Both the position numbers and the translations under genes were made by a program. A stretch of DNA of 64,000 bases, taken from Bacteroidota bacterium. Lineage in GTDB: Bacteria > Bacteroidota > Bacteroidia > B-17B0 > Aurantibacillaceae. Below are positions 43,814-52,321 of the stretch, piece by piece. The stretch is taken from contig JAUXTT010000003.1 in NCBI GenBank assembly GCA_030684395.1, positions 1-64,000 of the forward strand, in the 5' to 3' direction. The notes under the pieces are model-generated. The model was given only the letters and a program-made list of their open reading frames with translations. It searched no databases and was not told the origin of the DNA. The stretch's first letter is position 1, and each line of letters begins with the position of its first letter.

Positions 43814-46192
43814 TTACTGCACTACAACTTTTTTACAAATTGTATGCTTCCCGTTTTTGAGCGTTATAAAATACAATCCGGCTCCATATTTCCCAATATC
43901 CATTTGTTTGGAGTATTGTCCGTTTTGTTCCTGAAAGTTTTCTTTATGAATAATTTCTCCTAATACATTTGTTACTTCTAAACTATAAGTGCTTTTTTCA
44001 GTTGAAGTAAACTTTACAGAAAACTCTCCTTTGTTTGGATTAGGGAAAACGGTAAATGAATTTGTTTGAGAGTTACTTGTAGTTATACCAATGGCACCCG
44101 TTACATCCATTATTACCACATTAGAAGTGCAGGGAGACGCGATTATGTTTGCAAGATTAGAAGTCATTACACAATAGATCTCATCATTATCGGCAAGTGC
44201 TGTACTTGAATAAGTAACACTTGTTGCGCCTCCAATAACCACATTATTTTTAAACCACTTATAAGTTGGGGCTGTTCCCTCGTTTGCAGGTGATGCTGTA
44301 AAAGTAACATTTGTGCCTGCGGTGATTGTACCTGCAGGTGATGGGGCAATGGATACACGGGCAACTCTATCAGTTACCCAAACACTGTAATCATGTACCT
44401 GACCTCTTGCTGTTGTAAAACAAGGAGTAATAGTTTCTGTATTTCTTCCGCTAAAAACTCTCATTCTTAAAGAAGTGTTCATAATAGGACTTGCCGGTGT
44501 TGTGAATGTTGCGTTCAAAAGGCTTGTGCTTCCCGGAATACTGTCCCAGGCTGCAACTTGTTCACCCGCATCCACAAAATCACCATCATTATTATAATCA
44601 ATGTAAGCTCTGAAATCTTCTATCAAACTTGCACTGGATGTTCCTTTAACGCTAATAGTATAAGTTGTGTTAGCTTCCAGTATGGTTCCTGCAGAACATA
44701 CAAAATCTCCATAACCCGATACATTCGTTGCTCCTGATTGAATATCTCCGTATGTTCCCGAAGAGTAGTGATCTAACGTGTTTAAATGAACTTCATAAAT
44801 TCCGTAGGTTAATGTTGCAGCGTAAGTAGTAGCTCCTGTACAAGATGGAGCTATGGGCGCAGTACTTACGATCAGCATTCCCTGGCGCGTATATGAACTG
44901 TTTCCTTGTCCGTTGGTGATACTTAATGTAACATCATAAGTGCCGGCATTAACAAATGTGATCGTAGGATTTTGCTCAGTTGAATTGTATGTTGTTCCAC
45001 TATTGTTTGCGAAGGTCCAGTTAAAAGATATTCCCGACCAGGGAGTATTTATATAAGTATTCGGTGTGCAGGCAGAAAAATCGGTAAAGCTAACAGAGCT
45101 TCCTGCACATAGGAATTGAGAGCTGGCTGTGAAATCTATTCCTGCTATTGTTGGTGGTACTAAACTCATATTTCCGTTGCTTCCTAAAAAAGAAGCACGT
45201 GTAGTTGTAAGTGCAGCCAGCATCCTGATTTTTTGATCAGCAGTAAACATGTTTTGGCAAACATCAGCTGAATAATCTAAATAGTTTGGTAAATGCAAAT
45301 CTGTTGAAGATCCTCCATCGCAGGCATTGGTACCCACAGCACAGGTACTGATAGTGGTTCTGATATGTGGTGGAGTATCACCACAACAATCACCCAATCC
45401 TGATCCGCATTGATTTCCGGTGGGGCAGGTGGTTCCGTTTACATCGCCTTCAAAAGTGTGGTATAAATTAAGGGCATGACCTAATTCGTGTGCTAAGGTT
45501 ACTCTGTCCTGAAGAATAAATTTTCCGGCAAGCATAACCGCGCCATCATTTGCAGTTCCATGGCTGGATGCATAATAAGCATATCCTTGCGTTCCCGAAC
45601 CACCATTGTTGTCATCAATTTCGGAGATCAGCCAGATATTGTAATACTGTGTTTGATTCCATGAAATAATTGCTTTGAGTGCTGCGTCGGTAATTCCGTT
45701 TGCCCCGCTTCTTTTTACACCATATTGCATGTAAGTAGCGTCGCTCGACATGTCAGTACGTGTTATCCCATCTGTACAGTTTCCGTTTTGGTCTCTCACC
45801 GCAAGTGCAAATTCTATTTCTACATCCACACCGTTTGCATCGCCCGGTGTTCCCGGTATTTTTCTATAACGTTCGTTCAACCATTTGATCCCGTTTTTTA
45901 CGGCTTCATCAGATACATTGGTGCCGGAACCTAAGGCTTCACCTTTATGCATAACATGCACAACAACCGGAATTCTGTAAATTACTCCTCCTTGTACAGA
46001 AGCTAGTTTACCTTTATTTGCAGCAAGGTAATTTTCAAAGTCATCCATTTTTTGTCTGTAGGCAGTATTGTTAGCCATCTCCTGATTATGGATGGCATCG
46101 GCCGCACATTTATATTCCTGTGCATTCAGGTTAACAGATTGAAGTGTTATAGCTCCAATAGTAAAGATCTTTAAGAAGTAATTTTTTATCAT
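43814..46192 (-). CDS. M43-type zinc metalloprotease, T9SS type A
   Basis: A secreted protease of 792 residues. Signal peptide about 1-24 (ending NLNAQ). The M43 (pappalysin-like) catalytic domain covers about 60-340; its zinc motif HELGHALNLYH (about 234-245) is complete and followed by a Cys-rich loop. A PKD domain lies at about 350-440 (FNWTFANNSGTTYNSTEQNP) and a GEVED domain at about 455-605 (DYNNDGDFVDAGEQVA). An Ig-like domain (about 610-695) and a type A T9SS sorting domain (last 75 residues, VFPNPNKGEFSVKF ... GLYFITLKNGKHTICKKVV) follow. Likely digests extracellular protein. Confidence 0.94.
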   Translation of the reverse strand: MIKNYFLKIFTIGAITLQSVNLNAQEYKCAADAIHNQEMANNTAYRQKMDDFENYLAANKGKLASVQGGVIYRIPVVVHVMHKGEALGSGTNVSDEAVKNGIKWLNERYRKIPGTPGDANGVDVEIEFALAVRDQNGNCTDGITRTDMSSDATYMQYGVKRSGANGITDAALKAIISWNQTQYYNIWLISEIDDNNGGSGTQGYAYYASSHGTANDGAVMLAGKFILQDRVTLAHELGHALNLYHTFEGDVNGTTCPTGNQCGSGLGDCCGDTPPHIRTTISTCAVGTNACDGGSSTDLHLPNYLDYSADVCQNMFTADQKIRMLAALTTTRASFLGSNGNMSLVPPTIAGIDFTASSQFLCAGSSVSFTDFSACTPNTYINTPWSGISFNWTFANNSGTTYNSTEQNPTITFVNAGTYDVTLSITNGQGNSSYTRQGMLIVSTAPIAPSCTGATTYAATLTYGIYEVHLNTLDHYSSGTYGDIQSGATNVSGYGDFVCSAGTILEANTTYTISVKGTSSASLIEDFRAYIDYNNDGDFVDAGEQVAAWDSIPGSTSLLNATFTTPASPIMNTSLRMRVFSGRNTETITPCFTTARGQVHDYSVWVTDRVARVSIAPSPAGTITAGTNVTFTASPANEGTAPTYKWFKNNVVIGGATSVTYSSTALADNDEIYCVMTSNLANIIASPCTSNVVIMDVTGAIGITTSNSQTNSFTVFPNPNKGEFSVKFTSTEKSTYSLEVTNVLGEIIHKENFQEQNGQYSKQMDIGKYGAGLYFITLKNGKHTICKKVVVQ

Positions 46193-46356
46193 GGCAAATA
46201 ATTAATTATGTATTATACAGGAAGATAATTTAATTGAAGATAACAGAATTTTTTGGAAAAGCAAAGAGGCAGATGCCCAATTTTAAAAACTCAGTGTAAA
46301 CTATTGCCTGACGTAGTATATTTGGTTAATCCTACTTTGGGCCGTATAGTTGAGCA

Positions 46357-47502
46357 TTACGTTCCAATGGTAGTACTCAGCTTAAACATCGGAAGATACA
46401 TGGCTACCAATATAAATCCAACAATTACTCCAAGAACAACAATGAAAATAGGTTCAATCAATTTGCTTAATACAGCATTTTGATGGTCCACTTCATCCGT
46501 TAGTTGTTGTGCGAGTTTTTCGAAAATTTTTTCGGGTTGGTTTACTTCTTCAGATACTTTAATTAGGGAAAGCATTCTTTTGTTGAAGATCTTAAATCCC
46601 GATAACCCTTCGTTTAATGATTTCCCTTTCATTACATCCTCACGCACTTGTTTTAATGCAACTTCTATCGGGTAGAAGGCAATCATCTTTTCGATTAATT
46701 CTAAAGCATCAATTAGTTTTGTTTTAGCTCCTAAAAGCAGTTTCATGGATTGACAAAAACGGGCTAAATATATTTTTGTGATCATGGGACCGATAACCGG
46801 AATGCGCAATACAAGTGAAGACGAAAATTTCCGGAACCATGTTTTTTTTCTTTGGCTATATACAAGAGTTACGGTGGCTCCAATAAACAAAATAAAATAG
46901 ATAAAGTAATTGGTCATAAATCCTGAGATGCGCAACATGAACTTTGTTATCTCTGGCAATTCACCTCCCATACGTGCAAAAATGTCTTTAAACATAGGCA
47001 CTACTGATGTAAGCATAAAGGTTACCGATCCAAATGCAATTACAATAATTGCAATGGGATAGGATAATGTCCCGGTAATCTGTCTTCTGAGTTTAACCTG
47101 ATTGGCATAAAACAACGCAAGTTCTTTCAGTACTTCATCCAGTCTCCCTGTCTCTTCACCTATCTCCACACTGTGATATTCATAGGAAGAAAATTCGGGG
47201 AAAGTTCTTAATACTTCGGAGATATTTTTTCCGGCAACAACTTTATCTCTTAATTGATTTAAAATATCTTTTTCCCTGCCTTTTTTTGCTTCGTCGGCAA
47301 TCAACTCCAAACAGGCCTTAGTGTCAATCCCCGAAGAAAGTAAAATGGAAAGTTCAGAATAAAACCATTCTTTTCTTTTTGAATCAAATTTTTTGCTTAA
47401 AAAAGCAATGTCCTTGTTCAGAATAGAAGACACACCTGAACCAGAAGAGGTGTCCTTTTCCTTTTTGGAATAATTGTATTTTGAAAGGTCAATGTTTCCC
47501 AC
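46357..47502 (-). CDS. GspF/PilC-type inner-membrane platform protein
   Basis: A 381-residue protein with two T2SSF/GspF domains (about 55-180 and 255-375) and three helices (about 150-172, 198-220, 355-377). Sequences such as FYSELSILLSSGIDTKACLELI, LVSVGEETGRL-like HSVEIGEETGRLDEVLKELA and FCQSMKLLLGAKTKLIDALE are characteristic. In type II secretion and type IV pili this protein sits in the inner membrane under the growing (pseudo)pilus and contacts the ATPase. The start is GTG and shares one base with the upstream pseudopilin stop (TAGTG), implying translational coupling. No ATPase gene is adjacent. Confidence 0.93.
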   Translation of the reverse strand: MGNIDLSKYNYSKKEKDTSSGSGVSSILNKDIAFLSKKFDSKRKEWFYSELSILLSSGIDTKACLELIADEAKKGREKDILNQLRDKVVAGKNISEVLRTFPEFSSYEYHSVEIGEETGRLDEVLKELALFYANQVKLRRQITGTLSYPIAIIVIAFGSVTFMLTSVVPMFKDIFARMGGELPEITKFMLRISGFMTNYFIYFILFIGATVTLVYSQRKKTWFRKFSSSLVLRIPVIGPMITKIYLARFCQSMKLLLGAKTKLIDALELIEKMIAFYPIEVALKQVREDVMKGKSLNEGLSGFKIFNKRMLSLIKVSEEVNQPEKIFEKLAQQLTDEVDHQNAVLSKLIEPIFIVVLGVIVGFILVAMYLPMFKLSTTIGT

Positions 47503-48005
47503 TACTTCGCAAAGGTATTTAAACTATCCAAATGAATCATCTTTTCTGCATCATAAAGTTTTTCAAAATTCAGCTTATAAGGTATTTTATTCAGTTCTGT
47601 TTCTATAGTTAACTTATCTATATAACCATTTATAACGGGTTCTGTTCCTAAAAAGAACTTGAAAGACTTTACTGTACAATTAGTTGTGTCAATAGCTACA
47701 AGATCAGTATGAAAAATAATTGCATTATCGTTGAACTGAACTTTAAGTGTTTCTTTATTTTTGAGATAAAAAAATACCTGGCGATCTTTTACTTCAATTT
47801 GATCTGCATTATTGACCAGTTTTTGAAATTGCCTGTTACAATTAGTAAATTCACTCACTTCTGCATTCATCTTTTCGTATTGCACATAAGAGCTGAAAAT
47901 GTAGTTATAAGCCATGTACGCAAATGAAACTACCAACGTACTTAAGCTGAGTGTCACCAACATCTCAATTAATGTAAAGCCTTTTATTTTTTTTAGTGTC
48001 TTCAA
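47502..48005 (-). CDS. GspJ/PilW-like pseudopilin
   Basis: A 167-residue pseudopilin. The leader KTLKKIKG is followed by FTLIE, with the Glu at +5 needed for assembly, and a hydrophobic helix (MLVTLSLSTLVVSFAYMAYNYIF). The globular part is beta-rich (QVFFYLKNKETLKVQFNDNAI). Position between the GspI-like and GspF-like genes, and size, suggest the GspJ/PilW minor pilin. The start codon is TTG, overlapping the previous stop codon in TTGA; weak starts in coupled genes are common for low-level minor pilins. Confidence 0.82.
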   Translation of the reverse strand: MKTLKKIKGFTLIEMLVTLSLSTLVVSFAYMAYNYIFSSYVQYEKMNAEVSEFTNCNRQFQKLVNNADQIEVKDRQVFFYLKNKETLKVQFNDNAIIFHTDLVAIDTTNCTVKSFKFFLGTEPVINGYIDKLTIETELNKIPYKLNFEKLYDAEKMIHLDSLNTFAK

Positions 48006-48340
48006 TAGCTGCTTACCAATATGCTTTGATCAATTAATTCTTTTTTCTTTTCGTTCAATACCACAATTCTAAGTTGAATAAGGTTTTTACTTGACTGATA
48101 AGGCCGGCACTCTTTTTTTACGGTAAATACTCCATCCTGTATCTCTTCGTTAATATACCTGTTTTCTGCAATGGTTTCCTCCTGAATTTTTTTTAACTGA
48201 AAAAAGGCCCTTAATTTCTCAGATGAATTCTGACTATTCAGAATGTTTAAATAGATGAGTGTGGCAAGCGAAGAACATACCAGAATAATGGTCATCGAAA
48301 CCAATACTTCTACAATGGTTGTCCCTTTTAGTTTAACCAT
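48002..48340 (-). CDS. GspI/PilV-like pseudopilin
   Basis: A 112-residue pseudopilin. Leader MVKLKG, then TTIVE with Glu at +5 and a hydrophobic helix (VLVSMTIILVCSSLATLIYL). The short globular tail ends in beta-like strands (LIQLRIVVLNEKKKELIDQS). The size and the EVLVS(M) helix fit GspI/PilV minor pseudopilins. It overlaps its upstream neighbour by 13 bases and its downstream neighbour by 4. Confidence 0.82.
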   Translation of the reverse strand: MVKLKGTTIVEVLVSMTIILVCSSLATLIYLNILNSQNSSEKLRAFFQLKKIQEETIAENRYINEEIQDGVFTVKKECRPYQSSKNLIQLRIVVLNEKKKELIDQSILVSSY

Positions 48341-49581
48341 TTTGCGATACTTTTTTTTCGTTTTCCTTCAAATAAAATCCCTGCAACAAAATAATTGGAA
48401 AGATCCATTCTGTTTGCTTCGCCATTCAATACATGCCCCTCATAAACAGATGATGGAGTAACCAGTAAAAATGAATTGGTTAAAACAGTCCCACTTACTT
48501 TTGCCTGAAAATCGAGGTAGCCATTACAATAAACAATACCTGTAACAACTGATTCTTTCGACAGTTTTAAATAACCCGACGACATGGGGTCGCTGGAATT
48601 ATTAATAACAACTACTTGTCCGGAGATAGTATTTTTTTCACCGATAATAAGAGCGGGTTGTTTTTGGTTGTTTTTTTTAGAATAAACAACCAGAGACGAT
48701 GGGTAGTTAAGAATCACTTCTTCTTCTGTAATAATAGTATCAGTAGCCAGAGCCTGTAAGGAAGCCTGCACCTTTTTTTTGATTTCTATTTTTGGGGCAA
48801 TACAAACAATATTGGTGATAACTGTGTTGTTTTCAATAATTATTTTTCGGGAAGAATGTAACACAATGTTACCTGATATATATTTATTGGAGAGCAAAAG
48901 AACTCCGTCGGTATGAATAAATAATGTTTTATTTAAGAAAGAATTTTCAATGGAGTCTTTTTGCAAAAAATATTCAAAATCAAGAATGCTGTCGTTGGAA
49001 GGATTGTAGGCTTGAGACAATTCTTCTGTTTTTTTTAACCACTGCGGGTTAAGGTTAGGAAGTTCATTGCCGGCTTGTATAATTTTTCCGTTTACTACTT
49101 TATCTCCTGTGAAATTCTGTCCGTCTACATAAGCGGTTTTAGTACCTGCTTTGGGAAGCAAACAAGTGCCTTTAAAAAGTGTTTTACCTGCAACCGAAAT
49201 AGGTTTGTTTTTTTCGGTAGTAATAAGGCAGGTGTCTTTTGGAAGGGAATTCCCTATCAAACCAATGTAAGATAATGAGGTGTTTTTTTTGAATGCTTTT
49301 ATGGCAACCATTTTGTAACATCCCCACCATTTTGTTTTATAACTTACCGAATCATTTTGAGTATCATACAGGTCAATTGTTTTAAGCTCAGATTGATCTT
49401 CCTCCAATTCCAAACATAAATTTAAAGTTGATTTGGCGTTTTGTTGTATTCTATCTTCAATCAGGAACGAATCGTACTCTACCATGTGGTAGTAACTCAT
49501 TAAAATAATCATGCTTAAAAGAAGAGCAACAATAAGCGAAATAAAAATTGCTATGTATAAAGCACCCCCCTTTAATTTCAT
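48328..49581 (-). CDS. GspK/PilX-like minor pseudopilin, enlarged
   Basis: A 417-residue protein with a prepilin-like start, MKLKG then GALYI, and a long hydrophobic helix (AIFISLIVALLLSMIILMSYY). Position +5 is not Glu, which is typical of GspK/PilX, the pilus-tip subunit. The rest is extracytoplasmic. Residues about 215-400 show bactofilin-like or beta-helix strands with turn repeats (ISGNIVLHSSRKIIIENNTVI, SGQVVVINNSSD, VTGIVYCNGYLDFQAKVSGTVLTN). Family assignment is by N-terminal architecture and gene order; the body has no clear homologue I recognise. It follows the MORN gene by 12 bases. Confidence 0.7.
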   Translation of the reverse strand: MKLKGGALYIAIFISLIVALLLSMIILMSYYHMVEYDSFLIEDRIQQNAKSTLNLCLELEEDQSELKTIDLYDTQNDSVSYKTKWWGCYKMVAIKAFKKNTSLSYIGLIGNSLPKDTCLITTEKNKPISVAGKTLFKGTCLLPKAGTKTAYVDGQNFTGDKVVNGKIIQAGNELPNLNPQWLKKTEELSQAYNPSNDSILDFEYFLQKDSIENSFLNKTLFIHTDGVLLLSNKYISGNIVLHSSRKIIIENNTVITNIVCIAPKIEIKKKVQASLQALATDTIITEEEVILNYPSSLVVYSKKNNQKQPALIIGEKNTISGQVVVINNSSDPMSSGYLKLSKESVVTGIVYCNGYLDFQAKVSGTVLTNSFLLVTPSSVYEGHVLNGEANRMDLSNYFVAGILFEGKRKKSIAKWLN

Positions 49582-49593
49582 TTGGTAAGAAAT

Positions 49594-50385
49594 TTAGTTG
49601 GCAGGATTGTTTTGCTTTTGGGCATCCTTTTTCTGAATGTCTTTCTTTTTCTTCTCTTTTCCTGATTTTGGCTCCTTTTGCTTTTTAGGTTCTTTCTTCT
49701 TTTTGGTATCCGGTTTCTTTACTTCTTCTGAATTTTTAGAAGTATCCTTTTCCTTTTTAACTTTTGGTTCTTTAACTTTCTTTTCTTTAACTTGTTTAGG
49801 AGTTTTTTGCTTTTTTACAACGAGTTCCCCGTTTTTGTATTTAAGTGTCTCAATAAGTTTGCCACTTGAGTATGTTTTAAATTTGCCATTTAATTTATCA
49901 TCTTTAAAATTGCTTTCAGCGATCAAATCTCCAACAGGGTTAAACAATTTGTACTTCCCGTTCTTTTTCCCTTTTTTCCAATTTACGATTTCTTTTAATT
50001 TTCCGTCTTCAGCCCAGTTTCTCCACTCTCCGGTTTTAACGCCATATTTAAAACTTCCCGACTCCTTTAAATTACTATTTAAATAGAAGCACTTGTAATA
50101 ACCATGTAAAAGCTTACCATCATACCCCCCCTTGGTGTTCATGATTTTATTCGAAGTATACCAGTGATAGACATAATCTTCTTTAGCTTCAATTTTTTTG
50201 GTATCCTTAAGCATTTGAGTTTTAACTGTGCAATCAGTATAATTCACAACAATATTAAAAGCTTTTATTTTATCATATTCAATAGGTTTTTGAGCACTTG
50301 CACTATGTATCAGGCAAATAAAGAATGTCATTAGCCATACAATAGGGCTCAAAATAGTGTTGCTATTAAATTTCTCTTGTTTCAT
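49594..50385 (-). CDS. Secreted MORN-variant (YwqK-like) protein
   Basis: A protein of 263 residues from ATG 50385, with a signal peptide (SPIVWLMTFFICLIHSASAQ); a longer frame to 50421 would enter the divergent promoter. The middle (about 90-200) contains MORN-variant repeats of the YwqK type (HGYYKCFYLNSNLKESGSF, GVKTGEWRNWAEDGKLKEI, NGKYKLFNPVGDLIAE, NGKFKTYSSGKLIETL). The last 65 residues are almost only Lys, Glu, Pro and Asp, a disordered highly charged tail. It heads the pseudopilin operon, so it may be a component or substrate; role unknown. Confidence 0.8.
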   Translation of the reverse strand: MKQEKFNSNTILSPIVWLMTFFICLIHSASAQKPIEYDKIKAFNIVVNYTDCTVKTQMLKDTKKIEAKEDYVYHWYTSNKIMNTKGGYDGKLLHGYYKCFYLNSNLKESGSFKYGVKTGEWRNWAEDGKLKEIVNWKKGKKNGKYKLFNPVGDLIAESNFKDDKLNGKFKTYSSGKLIETLKYKNGELVVKKQKTPKQVKEKKVKEPKVKKEKDTSKNSEEVKKPDTKKKKEPKKQKEPKSGKEKKKKDIQKKDAQKQNNPAN

Positions 50386-50432
50386 TTTTCTTAAATCGCG
50401 ATAATCTCCTATATTTGTCACTGCTAAAACAC
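50386..50432. promoter_or_regulatory. Compact divergent promoter region
   Basis: Only 47 bases separate the MORN gene start from the divergent pseudopilin start. Any promoters for the two arms of the pseudopilus cluster must overlap here or lie within coding sequence, which would favour coordinated control. Confidence 0.4.
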
Positions 50433-50858
50433 ATGAAGTTTATCAGGAGGACAAATATAAAGAAAAAAAAATTGAGTGGCTTCACACTGTCTGAGTTGCT
50501 GATGGTGTTAAGTATCATGGGAATTTTGATATTGCTGGCCTTACCAAGCTTTATGCCTTTGATCGCTAAAACCAAGCAAATTGAGGCTAAACTGCAGTTA
50601 AAACATGTGTTGCAACTCGAAAAGTCCTATTATTTCATGAATTCCAAATATTCCGGAAGTTTTAATGAAATTGGATATGAGCCCTCAAAAATGGTGAGTG
50701 AAGGTGGAAATGCCAATTATAAAATTGAGGTTTCGGATGCCAGTAATAAAGGTTTTGTTGCAACAGCCACATCTATCACCGATTTTGATAACGATGGCGT
50801 TTTTAATGTTTGGCAGATGGATCAAAACGAGCAGTTAAAAGAAACCACGCCCGATTGA
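50433..50858 (+). CDS. GspG/PilA-like pseudopilin
   Basis: A 141-residue pseudopilin from ATG 50433 (a TTG upstream overlaps the divergent gene region). A basic leader (FIRRTNIKKKKLSG) precedes FTLSE with Glu at +5, then the helix LLMVLSIMGILILLALPSF. The body has a helical stem (KQIEAKLQLKHVLQLEKSYYFMNSKYSG) and an acidic DFDNDGVFNVW loop near the C-terminus, which could bind calcium as in GspG. It is probably the main subunit of the fibre. Followed by the peptidase candidate with one base between. Confidence 0.88.
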   Translation: MKFIRRTNIKKKKLSGFTLSELLMVLSIMGILILLALPSFMPLIAKTKQIEAKLQLKHVLQLEKSYYFMNSKYSGSFNEIGYEPSKMVSEGGNANYKIEVSDASNKGFVATATSITDFDNDGVFNVWQMDQNEQLKETTPD

Positions 50859-50859
50859 T

Positions 50860-51336
50860 ATGAATTACCTTGTTTTAGCAGGAATCATTCTTTTTTCTTC
50901 ACTTATTGCTTATCAGGATTTTAAATCGAGGTCCATTTCCGTTTTATATTTACTTGGTTTTACCCTTGTTGCTTTTTCTTACGGTGTAATTCAATTTCAA
51001 TTAAAGCAAACCCTGCTATACTTTTCTTTTAACCTTCTTTTTATTGCTTTTCAGGCAAGTGTACTTTTATTGTACTATTATATAAAGTACCGAAATTTTA
51101 AATCCCTATTAGGTTCAATTGGAGGTGCTGATATATGGGTGATTATTTCACTGGCTTTTTCTTTTGATCTTCAGCGTTTCATTATTTTTATGTCTCTCTC
51201 CCTTATAGCATCTTTACTGTTTTATAGTGTAATTAATAATATAACTGACCGTAAAATCAAAGAGATTCCGCTTGCCGGCATTCTGGTTGTTTGTTGTTCA
51301 GTTTTTCTTACTTTAAAACTTGCGGGTTTGTTTTAA
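50860..51336 (+). CDS. Minimal A24-type prepilin peptidase candidate
   Basis: A 158-residue membrane protein with about six helices. The first catalytic Asp of A24 peptidases fits YQDFKSRSISV (D20) at the end of helix 1. The second fits the GxxD motif in SIGGADIWVI (about 90). The methyltransferase half and the zinc Cys motifs of full PilD/GspO are absent, as in CpaA/TadV-type short peptidases. It begins two bases after the pseudopilin stop codon, as expected for its processing enzyme. It would cleave the four prepilin leaders of this cluster. Assignment is by motif and context. Confidence 0.78.
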   Translation: MNYLVLAGIILFSSLIAYQDFKSRSISVLYLLGFTLVAFSYGVIQFQLKQTLLYFSFNLLFIAFQASVLLLYYYIKYRNFKSLLGSIGGADIWVIISLAFSFDLQRFIIFMSLSLIASLLFYSVINNITDRKIKEIPLAGILVVCCSVFLTLKLAGLF

Positions 51337-52001
51337 TTTAATTCAGCTATCCCGTTCTTAATTGCAAATTTAAACAATCCTATTGCTGAACTTTGTTGAG
51401 TTTTGGTTTGAATACTCCTTCTGTTATGATCTACCACATAAACTGTTAGCCCCAGGGTTTCCGCTATTGTTTTAGATGATTTTTCTTCGCAAAGTAATTT
51501 CAGTATTTGAATTTCCGTTTCGGTAAGTTTAATCTTTTCCAAATTTAATTTTTGCTCTTTATCCTTCATCATTTTAGTAAGTAAAATCCGGGAGAGCTCT
51601 TTGGTGAAGTAATAATTTTCATTCATTACAGCATCAATTGCATCGTAAATTTCTTCGGGTTCGCAGCTTTTCGGTAGGTAACCATTAACGCCTCTCATAA
51701 AATATTCAGTAACAAAACCATCGTCGAAATAAGTGCTGATGATTATAGTTTTTATACCGGGGTACAATACTTTAATTTTTTCGTGAGCTTCCCCGCCTTT
51801 CATTACCGGCATTTCAAGGTCTAATAGTATAATGTCGGCTTTCACTTTTTTTAATACATCCAATAATTCTTTACCATTGGCGGCTTCAGCCACTACTTTA
51901 AAATCATCCCTCTCTTTCAATAAGTCAATGTATGCATTCCGCATTAACTTATGATCTTCCGCAATTACGATTTTAGTTTTAGGTTCTTTTTTACTTTTCA
52001 T
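51333..52001 (-). CDS. NarL/FixJ-type response regulator
   Basis: A 222-residue regulator. The receiver domain (about 9-125) has IVIAEDHKLMRNAY, the phospho-acceptor Asp in ADIILLDLEMPVMKGGEA, the Thr/Ser in IIISTYFDDG and the Lys in NGYLPKSCEPEE. A LuxR-type helix-turn-helix follows (about 150-215, LTETEIQILKLLCEEKSSKTIAETLGLTVYVVDHNRRSI). No cognate kinase gene is adjacent. It converges on and overlaps the peptidase gene by four bases, so it may be linked to the pseudopilus cluster, but that is only inference. Confidence 0.92.
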   Translation of the reverse strand: MKSKKEPKTKIVIAEDHKLMRNAYIDLLKERDDFKVVAEAANGKELLDVLKKVKADIILLDLEMPVMKGGEAHEKIKVLYPGIKTIIISTYFDDGFVTEYFMRGVNGYLPKSCEPEEIYDAIDAVMNENYYFTKELSRILLTKMMKDKEQKLNLEKIKLTETEIQILKLLCEEKSSKTIAETLGLTVYVVDHNRRSIQTKTQQSSAIGLFKFAIKNGIAELN

Positions 52002-52229
52002 TTACTAACAAGGTAGATGTTTGGTTGAATCTATATTCTGACAAATTTGAAGAAAATACCCGGAATAATAAAACATGCTAATAGTAGCGGATTTACGCTA
52101 ATACTCGCAAAGATAACAAATTACCTTTTCTTTGTTTCAACGTTGGAATATACGCACTTGTCGAAAAGACATAAAATGTGCTAAAAACTTTATAAACGGT
52201 ACGGGTCTTTAATAGCAATAGCTGCATGC

Positions 52230-52259
52230 ATAGCTTATGTTACGATTTGAATAAGCTAT
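52230..52259. promoter_or_regulatory. Stem-loop upstream of the secretion operon
   Basis: A 9-bp perfect stem (ATAGCTTAT / ATAAGCTAT) with a 12-base loop, in the 320-base gap that otherwise holds no gene. It has no T-run, so it looks more like an operator or mRNA structure than a terminator. It lies just ahead of the -33 region at 52269. Confidence 0.45.
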
Positions 52260-52268
52260 TGTTAGTGC

Positions 52269-52300
52269 TTGTTTTTTGAATGTTTAATTTTTTATTTTCG
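52269..52300 (+). promoter_or_regulatory. Promoter of the 52.3-64 kb operon
   Basis: A TTG at 52269-52271 and TATTTTCG at 52293-52300 are separated by 21 bases. This matches the Bacteroidota TTG - 17-23 - TAnnTTTG arrangement apart from one C. ATG 52322 follows 21 bases later. It is the only good promoter I see for the six-gene run. Confidence 0.55.
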
Positions 52301-52321
52301 CAAATAGAAATACCTAATTGT

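Noticed and set aside
46253-46483. 76-residue frame between the M43 and GspF genes
   Set aside because: It overlaps the GspF gene antisense and has no motif; the 164-base spacer otherwise contains nothing I can support.
49637-50086. 149-residue plus-strand frame rich in Phe and Ser
   Set aside because: It is the mirror of the Lys/Glu-rich tail and MORN repeats of the real minus-strand gene.
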